This document shows, piece after piece, positions 36,101 through 47,148 of a stretch of 64,000 nucleotides of DNA; positions within the stretch are counted from its first letter, which is position 1; the number at the start of each line of letters is the position of its first letter. A model generated the notes under the pieces. It did no database searches, had not been told where the DNA came from, and was given only the letters and a program-made list of their open reading frames with translations. The translations under genes and the position numbers were made by a program. Origin of the DNA: a candidate division KSB1 bacterium (lineage in GTDB: Bacteria; Zhuqueibacterota; Zhuqueibacteria; Residuimicrobiales; Krinioviventaceae); NCBI GenBank assembly GCA_034521575.1, contig JAXHMJ010000002.1, positions 1,065,089-1,129,088 of the forward strand, read 5' to 3'.

Positions 36101-37820
36101 TTAATCACTGATTTCTTCTGCTTGCTGAATCAATGCAGCAGCCGAGTTCCTGAATGAATCGTCCAGGATTTTGCCGCCCATCAACCTTGCAATATTTTCA
36201 ATTCTCTGTTCATAGTCGAGCAGTTGTATCTGAGTATTCGTGGTTCCATCCGTTTCATATTTTTCAACGACAAAATGAGTGTGCGCCATACTGGCAATTT
36301 GAGGTAAATGAGTGATACATAATATTTGGTGGCTTTGGGCCAGTTTTCTGAGGCTGACGCCGACAGACTGAGCAATTCGACCCGAAACGCCTGCATCAAT
36401 TTCATCAAAAATGAGAACCGGGACATTATCAGCCTCTGCCAGTAAAGACTTTAAGGCCAACATCACCCGGGAAATTTCACCGCCCGAAGCGATCTTTGCC
36501 AGGGGCCGGGGAGGCTCGCCGGGATTTGAGGATATAAGAAATTCTATATGATCTATACCATTCTCTGTCACTCTGAGTTTTCTCGTCCCGTCCTGGACAT
36601 ATAATTCAGAATCTGTGTCTGTCTGTTTATTATCAACAGAAAAACTCGCTTTTTCCATCCCAAGTTTTAACAATTCTTTATTCACATTTTGCGCCAGATA
36701 TTCTGCTGATGAATTTCTCTTTTCAGACAATTTCAAAGCAAAATCCGTCAACGAGTCTCTAACTGTACCCATTTTATTCTCAAGGGATTTGATTGTCTCA
36801 TCGACATTGTCAATCCGGCCGAGCTCGTTTTCAAACAATTGTTTTTTATCCAGTATTTCCTGTATCGTTGGCGCGTATTTTTTCTTGAGTCCGTTTAAAG
36901 CGGCAAGCCGCGTTTGAATGCGTTCCAGTGCACTGGAATCAAAGGTGATTTTAGAAGTATATTCACGCAATGATTCCGCCACATCCTGGACAGCAATTCT
37001 CGCGGATTCGCACTCCTCCACCAGTTGAAAAAGCTTTGAATCAATATCCGAACAATTTTTCAGAGAATTTTCTGCACCTTTGATGACTTCCACAACAGCG
37101 CCATTTTTCTCATAAAAATCGTTATAGATTGCATTCACCTTTTCATATAAATACTGTGAATTGGATAATATGCGTTCTTGTTTTTCTAGTTCACTATCCT
37201 CATCCGGCATGGGGGCCACTTTGGAGATTTCTTTTAGCTGAAACTCGATATAGTCTCTGGATTGTTCAAGTTCCTGTTGATGTGCAATCACGGAATCCAG
37301 TTCTTTTTGCAAAGCCTTTAAACGCCGATAGGCCAGGGCAACAGACTGGCGCAAATCCTCGTTTTTTGCATAGGCATCCAGATAAAACACATGTTCACGC
37401 GGCCGCAATAAAAGCTGATGTTCGTGCTGACCATGCACATCAACCAGCAAATCACCCAGGCTGGAAAGAACTTTGAGCGGTACCGGCGAATCATTGATAA
37501 AGCTTCGCGTTCTGCCGTTACGGTTCAATTCGCGGCGCAGTAAAAGAGCAGCCCCTATCGAATCCAGGCTCGTTTTCTTTAAAGAATGGTTTTAAAAAAT
37601 CGGGTCGCTGCAGCAGAAATTCCGCTTCGAAAACAGCCTTGTCGGCATTCTGACGCACACTTTCCTTGTCCAGGGTATCGCCAAGTATCGCACCTACGGC
37701 GCCCACCAGGATTGATTTACCGGCTCCGGTTTCACCTGTTATAATATTCAGTCCCTCTCCGAACTCTATGGAAAGTTCATTAATCAGGACGTAATTTTTG
37801 ATATAAAGACTTTTTAGCAT
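36101..37820 (-). CDS. recN: DNA repair protein RecN, one frameshift
   Basis: SMC-like ATPase acting early in double-strand-break repair. The N-terminus (MLKSLYIKNYVLINELSIEF, then Walker A GETGAGKSILVGAVG) starts at 37820. The frame breaks at about 37551-37567, where one extra base separates KENEPGF from LLLRRELNRNGRTRSF. The main part has the HGQHEHQLLLRP motif, long coiled coils (about residues 160-390), the signature LASGGEISRVMLAL and Walker B VLIFDEIDAGVSGR. Restored length about 573 residues is normal. It is 88 bases after the propeller gene and 31 before the CpoB-like gene. Confidence 0.94.
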
Positions 37821-37908
37821 AGCATCGCAGAATATTGTTCATCTAAAAGTAACAACAAAAAAGGATATTTTGCAAGTGATATTTCCCCCGAAGGTAGAAT
37901 TTTCAGAA

Positions 37909-40106
37909 TCAGGGGTTGATAACTGCGACTTTTCCGACGGTGCGTTCACCGTCTTCTGCAGTGATCAGGTATACATACACACCGCTTTGCACAGTCTCTC
38001 CATTATTATTTTTTCCGTCCCAAACAGCTTGTGCACCAGGGACTTGATCCTCGGGGATTGTGCGGACAAGCCGACCTTCTGACGTAAAGATTTTGATGGC
38101 GGAATTGATCGCCAGTTTATTCATATAAAATAACGCACCGTTCTGGTCAAGAACGAACGGATTCGGATATCCCATGACCTTGTCAAGAGTTTCTTCAGGT
38201 TGTGTAAACGGAGTCCTCAGAACAGAAAGCCCATTTGTTGTTCCAATATAGAGGTCACCGGAGCTTTTATCCAACGCAAAACATGTGATATTATTTGACA
38301 CAAGCGGACTGTCATTGGTGGAATAGTGATCCCAGCTTACACCATCAAATTGCATAACAGAAAGACCGCCCTGGGTGCCAAACCATTTATTATTACGCGG
38401 ATCGATAAGGATTGCATTGATTACATCATTAATAACATTATAGTTGGTACTCACACTGCCGGCGAACCAGTAATTGAGTCCCTCCAATGTACCAATCCAC
38501 ATGGTACCGTCCAAATCATAGGCCACCGCATTAACACGGTCACTTTCCAGTCCCTCCGCTGTATTCAAATAACCGCTCAAATCATCATCCGATTTATCAA
38601 GTAACGACTCTCCATAGTCAAGTACAGACAATCCTGAGACATCCGTAGCAATCCAGATCCTGTCGCTGTTGTCAACCGTCAGCCTGGACACTTCACTCGA
38701 ACGGATACCATCCGCAGTGCTCCAGTGCTGCCAGTTTCCTTCCGGATCGCGTACTGCCAGCACTTTTCTATCAGCTGCAAGATAGTTCGAAAACCATAAA
38801 TTATTATCAGGGTCACATAGAATATCCCGAACGACAATATAATTTGGATCAGAACTGATTCCGGCCAGGTTTCCATCCATGGAACGCATTACATCAAACG
38901 TGACAGAATCATCATTGACCTTTATAAAGCGAACCACTCCTCCGCCCCAGGACCCAGCCCAGATACGATTGTTTTCATCCACCTCGATGGCGCGAAAATC
39001 ATCAGAGGGCAGGCCATTCTTCCGCTTGAACGATTTCCATGTGGAGCCATTGTAAAAATTAATGCCGTTTCCGGCAGAGGTTGTCCACAGATGACCATCC
39101 TGATCGATGACCATATCGGAAAAACTGTTGGTACCGGGACCGTTCGGAAAACAATTCTCTACAGAAAGAGAACCTATACTGCCGGAAAAATTAATCAATC
39201 CGTAACCGGGCTGACTTGCCCACAACTCATTCTGTGCATCAGATATCAAATCGTTCGCGTTATGAATCTCGTTTGAAATGGTTTGCCATTCCCCGGCTTT
39301 ATTTTGAGCATAAATACCATTACGGGTAATCAAGCTTAATCTGTCATTCCACATCGTTATGGAATTTACAGATTCATCATTAAAACCCAGCCGCACCCAC
39401 TGATCAGTCTGGAACTGGTAGAGTCCGTTTGTTGCGCCTGCATAAATATTGGAATTTAATTCAAAAAAGGTCAGAACAGATGCAGAATTGAAATGATCAT
39501 CGCTGGAATATGATTTCCAGCTCGCCGGAATCTGCAGATTCGGATAGTTTGTCTCGTTTTGGAGGACTTTGCCGTCCTGGGCAAGCCAAATGTGTTCACC
39601 ATCATTAAAAACATGGTCAACTTTTCCGATCTCAGCGATCCAGTAAAGCTCCCACCTGTTGATTGCGTCAAGACGCAATTGTGCAAGTCCGTTTATCAAA
39701 TCCGATTAGCACAAATTCATCATTAATATGAATATCTTGTATGGTCGATTGATTCTCAAAACCGCGATAAAACTGCCAGGTTTTTGTCCCGGTATTGTAA
39801 ACCTGAATGAATCCATTACTTAATGCAGTTCCAAATATAACCTCTTGCATCGTATTCAATACAGGTTATATTGATACCTTCTAAACCTTCCGTATTGGTA
39901 ATAGAATTAAATTCTTTTGTCCGGGTATCCAGAGTCAAAACCCCGCCGTTGGTGGCACACCAAATTTCATCACCGACAAGAACCATTTCCTCAATATCAG
40001 TCAAATTGGTGATGGTTTTCCAGCTGCGTATATTCTCAGATCCGGCAATATTCAGCGTGACAAGTAAGAGAAAAAACAGACCGTATCGTATTTTCTGAAA
40101 AATCAT
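37909..40106 (-). CDS. Secreted beta-propeller protein with FlgD-like C-terminal domain, two frameshifts
   Basis: A large exported protein of about 732 residues. The signal peptide is at the start (YGLFFLLLVTLNIAGS). The body is made of two-component-regulator-type propeller blades with repeats such as GLPSDDFRAIEVDENNRIWA, LWTTSAGNGINFYNG and WIGTLEGLNYWF. The last 85 residues are a FlgD-like Ig domain starting at MGYPNPFVLDQNG and ending in SGVYVYLITAEDGERTVG, typical of secreted FCB-group proteins and possibly a secretion or anchoring signal. Breaks lie at about 39826-39840 and 39695-39705 (extra T in TTT). It has no kinase part, so it is not a sensor kinase. It begins 8 bases after ribH, inside the riboflavin-recN gene string. 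Confidence 0.82.
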
Positions 40107-40114
40107 GGGGAATC

Positions 40115-40582
40115 CTATTCAAGAGATGAAAACAGATCGGCCATTTCTATTGCGCCGAGGGCGGCATCCCAGCCTTTATTTCCGGATTTTGTACCGGCCC
40201 GTTCAATGGCCTGTTCAAGAGTATCCGGGGTGATGACTCCATAAGACACCGGACATCCCGCTTCTAGTGAAGCCTGTGCAATGCCTTTGGTCACCTCGGC
40301 GGCAATATACTCGAAATGCGGAGTATCGCCGCGAATCACAGCTCCCAGACAAATAACGGCGCTGTATTTTCCGCTTTGCGCCATTTTTTGGGCCGCAATA
40401 GGAATTTCAAACGCTCCAGGCACCCAGACCACATCCACCTTGTCCATATCTGCAGCATGCCGAGTCAAGCAGTCAAACGCGCCGTCAAGCAGTTTACTGC
40501 AGATCAGCTCGTTAAAGCGGCTGACCACGATTCCGAACGTCTTGTTTCTCGCATCAAGTTGTCCTTCATATATTTTAGGCAT
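40115..40582 (-). CDS. ribH: 6,7-dimethyl-8-ribityllumazine synthase
   Basis: Condenses 3,4-dihydroxybutanone 4-phosphate with the pyrimidinedione to give lumazine, the penultimate step of riboflavin synthesis. The ATG at 40582 ([20 protein letters not shown]) has AAAAAGGATG upstream; an ATG three codons earlier is the alternative. Active-site segments are [47 protein letters not shown] and [15 protein letters not shown]. Length 155 residues. It overlaps the end of ribBA by 8 bases. Confidence 0.97.
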   Translation of the reverse strand: MPKIYEGQLDARNKTFGIVVSRFNELICSKLLDGAFDCLTRHAADMDKVDVVWVPGAFEIPIAAQKMAQSGKYSAVICLGAVIRGDTPHFEYIAAEVTKGIAQASLEAGCPVSYGVITPDTLEQAIERAGTKSGNKGWDAALGAIEMADLFSSLE

Positions 40583-41831
40583 TGTGTTCATCCTTTTTTG
40601 TTTGGCATGCGCTATTTGATTGATCACTGAGTAATATCATATGACCCAGTTTGTCACGTTTCGTACGAAGATAATTTTCATTAACAACATTAGGCAGAAT
40701 TTCAATAGGCAATCGTTCCACAATTTCCAATCCATACCCCGTAAGTCCGACTATTTTTCTCGGATTGTTGGTAAGCAGCCTAATTTTCCGGATTCCCAGC
40801 TCACTCAGTATCTGCGCTCCCAAGCCATAGTTTCTGAGATCAGCTGCAAATCCCAGCTCTTCATTGGCTTCTACTGTATCTTTGCCGTTATCCTGCAAAT
40901 GATACGCTTTTATCTTGTTGACCAGTCCGATTCCCCGGCCTTCCTGGCGCATATACAGTACCACACCCCGTCCCGCTTTTTCAATGGTTTTGAGCGCCTG
41001 TGTGAGCTGATCGCCGCAGTCACAGCGCAATGAACCCAAAAGATCACCTGTTATACATTCAGAGTGCACACGAACCAACACGGGTTCATCCGTATCAACA
41101 TCTCCTTTAATAATGGCCAGATGCTCTTTATTATCCAGGGCATTGGAGTAAATTCTGAGCTGATAATACCCGTACTTTGTCGGTAAATTTGCAGACGCCA
41201 CACAGTGGATCAGATTTTCAGTTTTGTGTCGGTATTCGATCAAATCCCGGACTGTGATGATCTTCATGTCAAATTCATCAGCCAGCTGCAGCAACTCCGG
41301 CACTCTGGCCATGGTGCCATCTTCATTCAGTATTTCACAAAGCACACCGGCCGGCCGAGCGCCGGATAATCTGGCCAGGTCCACGACGGATTCAGTATGT
41401 CCTGCACGCTTGAGAACACCGCCCTCTTCGGCAGAAATAGGAAAAATATGACCGGGTTTTGCAAAAGATTGAGGAGTAGAATCAGGGTCTACCAGATCTT
41501 GTATGGTTTTCGCGCGGTCATGCGCGGAGATTCCTGTGGTGATTCCGTACCGGGCGTCAACGGAAACGGTAAATTTTGTTGCCATGTGAGCCGTATTATG
41601 CTGGACCATGGGATACAGTTCGAGATCATTTAATTTATCGCGTGACATGGCCACACAGACAAGTCCCCTGCCTTTTTGTGCGAGAAAATTTATCTTTTCA
41701 GGAGTGGCTTTTTCTGCCAGCAGGATAAAATCACCTTCATTCTCCCGCTCTTCATCATCTACAACAATGATAATTTCACCCCGTGTCAGAGCATCAACAG
41801 CCTCATCAATGGTATTAAATTTCGATTTCAT
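40575..41831 (-). CDS. ribBA: Bifunctional DHBP synthase / GTP cyclohydrolase II
   Basis: Supplies both branches of riboflavin synthesis. Residues 1-200 are 3,4-dihydroxy-2-butanone-4-phosphate synthase ([20 protein letters not shown], then [18 protein letters not shown]). Residues 205-400 are GTP cyclohydrolase II with zinc Cys in [20 protein letters not shown] and catalytic [17 protein letters not shown]. The 418-residue length is typical. It starts 3 bases after the riboflavin synthase gene ends and overlaps ribH, so the four rib genes are one unit. Confidence 0.97.
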   Translation of the reverse strand: MKSKFNTIDEAVDALTRGEIIIVVDDEERENEGDFILLAEKATPEKINFLAQKGRGLVCVAMSRDKLNDLELYPMVQHNTAHMATKFTVSVDARYGITTGISAHDRAKTIQDLVDPDSTPQSFAKPGHIFPISAEEGGVLKRAGHTESVVDLARLSGARPAGVLCEILNEDGTMARVPELLQLADEFDMKIITVRDLIEYRHKTENLIHCVASANLPTKYGYYQLRIYSNALDNKEHLAIIKGDVDTDEPVLVRVHSECITGDLLGSLRCDCGDQLTQALKTIEKAGRGVVLYMRQEGRGIGLVNKIKAYHLQDNGKDTVEANEELGFAADLRNYGLGAQILSELGIRKIRLLTNNPRKIVGLTGYGLEIVERLPIEILPNVVNENYLRTKRDKLGHMILLSDQSNSACQTKKDEHNA

Positions 41832-41834
41832 GTA

Positions 41835-42467
41835 TTAAAATCCCAATTCTTCTAATTTTTTTTTAGTCAATTCCCTGCCCGCGGGTGCAACCATTTTATG
41901 AACATATTTCGCCAAAATGTCCGTTTCCAGATTCACAAAATCTCCTGTTTTTTTCGACGCGAGCGTAGTGGAATTCAGCGTGTGTGGAACAACTGCTATT
42001 GTAACTCGGTTCGTATTAACAGCTGCAACCGTCAGACTGATCCCGTCAATGGCAATTGATCCTTTTTCCACAACAAATTCATTCAATGTATCCGGTATAT
42101 TGATCTCAAAGCTCATACCTTGCTGAAGAGGCATTCTTCTCAGAATTTTGCCCACTCCGTCAACATGCCCTTGAACAATATGTCCTCCAAGGCGCTGGTT
42201 GAGCATAAGCGCCTTTTCCAGGTTAACACGTTCTCCAGGTGATTTTGTTCCCAACGTAGTTCGGTTTAGAGTTTCTTGCACCGCATCTACTGTAAATGCA
42301 TCATCCGAGCGTCGGATGACTGTCAAACAGATACCGTCCACTGCAATGCTGTCTCCAATTTGGGTGTCGGCCAAAAAATGTTCCGACGTTATGGAGAGAT
42401 GTGCGGCATCCCCCTTTATTACCAACGCCTGCAATATACCGACTTTTTCAATCAGGCCTGTGAACAT
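41835..42467 (-). CDS. ribE: Riboflavin synthase, alpha chain
   Basis: Dismutates two lumazines to riboflavin. The ATG at 42467 (MFTGLIEKVGILQALV) gives the family start; a TTG two codons earlier is an alternative. The two lumazine-binding repeats are visible: SIAVDGICLTVIRRSDDAFTV with VNLEKALMLNQRLGGHIVQG, and SIAIDGISLTVAAVNTNRV later. Length about 210 residues. It starts 2 bases after the ribD stop. Confidence 0.96.
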   Translation of the reverse strand: MFTGLIEKVGILQALVIKGDAAHLSITSEHFLADTQIGDSIAVDGICLTVIRRSDDAFTVDAVQETLNRTTLGTKSPGERVNLEKALMLNQRLGGHIVQGHVDGVGKILRRMPLQQGMSFEINIPDTLNEFVVEKGSIAIDGISLTVAAVNTNRVTIAVVPHTLNSTTLASKKTGDFVNLETDILAKYVHKMVAPAGRELTKKKLEELGF

Positions 42468-42469
42468 GA

Positions 42470-43603
42470 TCAATTTTCATTTTTTTGAGTATCATATCTC
42501 GCTGAAATCATAATATCAGAGGATAAGCGTTTGATTTTTAAATTTTTTAACTCCAACGCCTGATTCATATTTCTTATTCCCAGGTCCCCTACGGAATCAA
42601 GACCGGCGCCCAAAAGCTTGGGGGCAATAAAAATAATAACCTCATCCACATTGCCGGTACGCAGGCATTCCGTATGCACTCCGCTTCCCCCTTCAACCAA
42701 AACGGATGTGATGCCAAGTTCACCCAGTTCCTTCCAGAGTACTTGCTGGGGTATATGGCCGTTATCATCTGCATTCAGAACCAGCACTGTTGAGCCACGC
42801 TCCACAATGCGCTGTACTTTCTCTTTGGAGGCTTGACTTGAGGTCACAATAATGGTCCTGCTCGCCAAATCATCTGCGATGACATTGGAGTCGAGAGGCA
42901 CTCTTAACTTACTATCCAGGACAATCCGTCTGGGCAGCACCCCTTTTGTTTCATGCAGAGTCAGATGCGGATCATCATTGAGGACAGTCCCGATCCCGAC
43001 CAGTACCGCATCGTGCCTGGCACGCAATCGATGTCCGGCTTTGCGTGCTTCTTCCGAGGTCACCCACTTGGAATGGCCCGTACTTGTTGCAATTCGCCCA
43101 TCCAGGGTCTGAGCAATTTTCAAGGTGATGAACGGCAGGCTGGTTTGGATGAACTTTACGTATCCTTTATTCAATTCCTGACATTTTTCTTCGAGAATCC
43201 CAACATCAACGCTAATCCCCTTGGATCTCAAAATTCTATACCGCGTCCGGATTCCTGCGGGTTTGGGTCTATCATGCCTACCACGACACGGCTGATACCC
43301 GCTTCATACAATACGTGCCGTGCAAGGCCCTGTCTTTCCGGTCCTCGAACAAGGTTCAAGAGTCACATACAAGGTAGCGCCAAGAGCATCGTCTGCGGCA
43401 TGTTCTAAAGCATTCACCTCAGCATGCGCCTGTCCGAAAAGTTGATGATACCCCTCTCCTACAATATTTCCGTCTTTTACGACAACTGCGCCCACCATTG
43501 GATTTGGACTGACCCGCAGACGTCCGCGCTCAGCCAAGTTCAATGCCCTCTTTATAAAATCCTGATCAGATCCAGAATCATTTTTTGTTTGTTTTGAAGA
43601 CAA
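42470..43603 (-). CDS. ribD: Bifunctional pyrimidine deaminase/reductase RibD, two frameshifts
   Basis: Second and third steps of riboflavin synthesis. The N-terminal deaminase has zinc motifs HAEVNAL and EPCSRTGKTGPC; the C-terminal reductase begins at PFITLKIAQTLDGRIAT and includes LVEGGSGVHTECL. Breaks at about 43310-43320 (before VLYEAGISRVVVGMIDPNPQ) and 43228-43240 (before ILRSKGISVDVG) cancel, leaving 378 codons, a normal size. The start appears to be TTG at 43603, since no ATG fits. No FMN riboswitch was recognised in the 280 bp upstream. First gene of the rib unit. Confidence 0.92.
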
Positions 43604-43884
43604 GGGTATGTTACCTGTTTAATGATCATATCAGTTAAAGCGAAACATAGAGTGCAGAAAAGTCTGTATGCCGCGCTACACAACATCATTTAGCTCGAAA
43701 AATATAAATATAATACTATATTGATGCAAGATAAATTTCAAATAATACACAATGAAACTGAATACTCATTCGGTTCTGTCCGATCGGCAAAGTTAATTGC
43801 CTTTACATTTAATTTCTTATGAGCTTTCTTTGTTTTCACAGTGAATTTTATTATCTTGGGGTAAATTTTACAACTGAATTTTTT

Positions 43885-45289
43885 ATGAAAAAACGATTTA
43901 AATTTATTTTATCATTTGGTGTTCCGCTTTTGATTCTGTTGTTGCCGTCAGAATGGCTTGGAATTGAGGGGTTGACAGTCGTTGAACACCGGCTTGTTGC
44001 AATTTTTCTCTGCGCCCTGTTTCTGTGGGTAACAGAGCTTGTGCCAATCTACGCCACTTCAATACTTATTATTGTCCTTTTACTTCTCATGCTGTCCGAC
44101 ACTGCTTTTCTGGGATTACGATCTGCGATCGCACCGGACAACGCCCTTGATTACCGGAAAATCATGGCATCCTTCGCCTCTCCGGTTATTTTCCTCTTTT
44201 TGGGTGGATTTTACCTGGCGGCAGCGGCTGCCAAATACAGACTCGACACCAACCTGGCCAGAGTTTTGCTAAAGCCCTTTGGAACGCAACCCAAGTATAT
44301 CATGTTCGGACTCATGTTTACGACAGCAGTCTTTTCAATGTTTATGAGCAACACCGCCACAGCAGCTATGATGCTTACCATTCTCATGCCGATTTTAAAG
44401 CTGTTTCCGCATGATGATCCCGGCAAAATCGGATTTGTACTGGCAATCCCCTTTTCTGCAAATTTGGGAGGAATTGGGACGCCAATCGGGACACCTCCAA
44501 ACGCTATTGCATTAAAATATCTCACAGGCGCAGACTCTGTGTCTTTTGCTCAGTGGATGACATTCGGTATTCCATTTGTACTGGTCAATCTTCTGTTTTG
44601 CTGGTTTTTAATATGGCGATTCTATCCATCCCGCGTGGAAGCGGTGAATCTTGATATTAAAGGACATTTTTTAAAAGGTTGGCGTGCCATTACCATCTAT
44701 ATCACCTTTGGTATTACCATTTTTCTAATGGTTGACCGATTTTATGCATGGCATTAATTCGTACACGGTGGCCATGATCCCAATCGTCGTCTTTTCCATG
44801 ACCAACATTGTATCAGCCAAGGATATGAAAAGCCTGAACTGGGATATATTATGGCTGCTGGCCGGCGGTATCGCACTGGGTAATGCCATGGAAGAAACCG
44901 GACTGGCTCTTCATATAATCGACAGCATCCCGTTTGACACCCTATCTCCGCTACTGATTATTGGTATCGCGACAATGATCACCTTTACTCTGGCTAATTT
45001 CATGTCCAGAACAGCCACAGCCAACCTGATGCTGCCGATTATTGCAGCCATGGGAGCAAATCTGTCCTCAGTCGCTGTTTACGGTTCCAAGCTGCTGATC
45101 CTTACCGTCACACTCGCAGCTTCACTGGCTATGGCCCTGCCCATCAGCACACCTCCGAACGCGATGGCGCATGCCACCGGAATCATTCGGACCGAACACA
45201 TGGCCAAACCCGCACTGTTGATCGGTATCATGGGATTGATAGGACTGGCCGTATTGATGGTTATCCTGAAAGCGGTACACTTTGTATGA
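43885..45289 (+). CDS. SLC13/DASS-family sodium-coupled anion transporter, one frameshift
   Basis: Inner-membrane symporter of the divalent-anion family (sulfate, dicarboxylates or citrate). The restored protein is about 468 residues with 11-12 membrane helices. The two family hairpins are clear: MFMSNTATAAMMLTILMP with GGIGTPIGTPPNAIAL, and FMSRTATANLMLPI with MALPISTPPNAMAHATG. The frame breaks at about 44719-44735 in a run of T, between ITIFL and WLTDFMHGINSY. The ATG at 43885 gives a basic start before the first helix; no clear ribosome site is visible. The final TGA overlaps an ATG (45286) that probably begins the kinase gene. The exact substrate is unknown. Confidence 0.9.
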
Positions 45290-45391
45290 ACCGAAAAACA
45301 AGCAACATACCCTGATGATCTCTAATACATACGAGACCATTATTTTTCCGATCCAGGCAGCCGCGTTGCCTTTAACACTCATGACCTGATT

Positions 45392-46630
45392 ATGCGACAG
45401 GATAAATTTAACGATCGGCTTTATCTGCTGGAATCCGGTCAGCTGGATGGATATCATGAGCTGGCAGGAGAGCGGATTCGCTTGTTTACCGTCGAGCCTG
45501 ATATGTTTGTTGGCGTGCATAGCTTTTTTTCCAGTACGTTCAAGAGCGGCGCCACAGTCCTTGCACGTAAACCATCGGTATTGAGATTTCTCACCTTTGA
45601 CTCTATCGATCAGGACAAACTTGTGCATCAGTTCTATCAGGATTTTATGCCTGTAGTGGTGCATGAATTATTCAGCAGAACGCTCAACCTGCAGCAAGCT
45701 GCTCTGGACAAACATGAGACTTTGAACCAGCTCATCATGCATGAAAAACTGGCTTCTCTGGGACAAATGGCTTCCGGAATCGCCCATGAATTAAATAATG
45801 CCCTCTCGGTGTTGTCCAGAAATACAAAGTGGCTGTGCAGCAAATTTCAGGACATTGTTACCGTTGAAGGCGAGCGGGAAAAAAATCTTTTATACAATGC
45901 ACTGGAGAACGGTCGCGCCCTCTCCACGCGCGACACCCGGCAGTTGTATAAGCAACTCGAAAAAAATACGGACTATGACCGCCAGAGTATTCAACACTTG
46001 TCAGAAATGAATATAAAAATCGATGAATCCGATAATGAGCACATTACACCCAATACCATAAAAAACCTGTATTTTAAATGGCAATTGGCCACAACTCTGC
46101 ATGATATGAGCGTCTCCGCCAATCAAGCATCGCAAGTGATTAAATCTATGCGTTCATTAGGCTCTGAACCGAGAAAAAAATTAAACAAGGTAAGTATCCG
46201 CGAGACGATAAACGAGGCGCTGACTTTAATTTATCCCCAGTGCAAACATATCGATCTGCATATTGATATCGAAACCGATATTGAGATTCAGGCCAATCCA
46301 TCTGAACTGGTACAGGTCTGGACCAACCTCTTGACCAACGCGTGTCAGAGTTTGAGTCATGCAGAAACAGTAAAGCCTGAAATATACATCCACTCTTTTA
46401 AGCGAGATTCAAATGCGTTTATCGAGATTACGGATAATGGCCCTGGGATACCGAAGGAACTGATCCCTCATATATTTGAGCCGCATGTGACCACCAAAGT
46501 TGATGGACTGTCATTTGGTTTGGGTCTGGGACTGTCCATCGTTGAAAAATTACTGAGCTACTGCAACGGTACCATCCGTGTAGACAGCAAACCCGGCAAA
46601 ACAACGTTTTCTGTTAAAATAGCACTGTGA
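45392..46630 (+). CDS. Sensor histidine kinase with cyclic-nucleotide-like N-terminal domain
   Basis: A soluble kinase of at least 412 residues. From the first clean ATG (45392) it opens inside a cNMP-binding-like fold (DRLYLLESGQLDGYHELAGE, FTVEPDMFVGVHSFF). Sequence back to 45326 continues this domain (YIRDHYFSDPGSRVAFNTH), and the true start may be the ATG at 45286 that overlaps the transporter stop, with two small breaks between. A coiled linker leads to HisKA with H in MASGIAHELNNALSVLS, an unusual ~110-residue insert, and HATPase (NLLTNACQSLSHA, ITDNGPGIP, FGLGLGLSIVEKL). There is no membrane segment, so input may come from the adjacent transporter or a small ligand. Confidence 0.88.
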   Translation: MRQDKFNDRLYLLESGQLDGYHELAGERIRLFTVEPDMFVGVHSFFSSTFKSGATVLARKPSVLRFLTFDSIDQDKLVHQFYQDFMPVVVHELFSRTLNLQQAALDKHETLNQLIMHEKLASLGQMASGIAHELNNALSVLSRNTKWLCSKFQDIVTVEGEREKNLLYNALENGRALSTRDTRQLYKQLEKNTDYDRQSIQHLSEMNIKIDESDNEHITPNTIKNLYFKWQLATTLHDMSVSANQASQVIKSMRSLGSEPRKKLNKVSIRETINEALTLIYPQCKHIDLHIDIETDIEIQANPSELVQVWTNLLTNACQSLSHAETVKPEIYIHSFKRDSNAFIEITDNGPGIPKELIPHIFEPHVTTKVDGLSFGLGLGLSIVEKLLSYCNGTIRVDSKPGKTTFSVKIAL

Positions 46631-46639
46631 GGTGTATGT

Positions 46640-47148
46640 ATGGAACGATTAAACATAGTCTGTATTGATGACCAGGAAAATGTGCTTTATACCCTGCAGC
46701 GCGATCTGACCCTATTCCAGTCAGACCTCAACCTCTCATTCTGCGGATCAGCCTCAGAAGCCTGCCAGGTGCTTGAAGAGCTGGAATCAGCCGGACGATA
46801 TATCGCCATTGTGATTTGCGACCACATTATGCCGGATCAGAATGGAATTGATTTTTTGATTGAATTAAAGGAGGATGAACGCTTTTCGAAAATCAAAACC
46901 ATACTACTCACGGGCCTTGCCACCCACCAGGGATTGCCATACGCGCCATTAATCAGGCACATATTGACAGATACATCGAAAAGCCCTGGGATGGTAAAGA
47001 ACTCGTCGACACGATCAAGACATTGCTGACAGAGTTTATTTTTGATTCAGGGCTCGATTATTTACAGTACACCCCCTATTTGGATGAAAAAACCGTATTT
47101 GAGACGCTACACAATCCAAACAACCTCTATTCAAACCGGAATGATTAA
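46640..47148 (+). CDS. Response regulator with short C-terminal extension, one frameshift
   Basis: Receiver protein of about 169 residues once repaired. Acidic pocket IVCIDDQENVLYTL, phosphorylatable Asp in IVICDHIMPDQNG near 66, the switch Thr in ILLTGLAT. The break at about 46930-46945 hides the rest: IRAINQAHIDRYIEKPWDG (conserved Lys) and then about 45 extra residues (LDYLQYTPYLDEKTVFETLH) with no known output domain. It begins 9 bases after the kinase gene and is surely its partner. Its TAA overlaps the proB start (TAATG), so proBA translation may depend on it. Confidence 0.88.

Noticed and set aside
43604-43884. FMN riboswitch upstream of ribD
   Set aside because: No RFN-like conserved segments (such as the AGGATCTTCGGGGC core) were found on the minus strand in this spacer.
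45122-45664. 180-codon minus-strand open frame over the transporter end and kinase start
   Set aside because: It overlaps two well-supported genes on the other strand and shows no recognisable domain.
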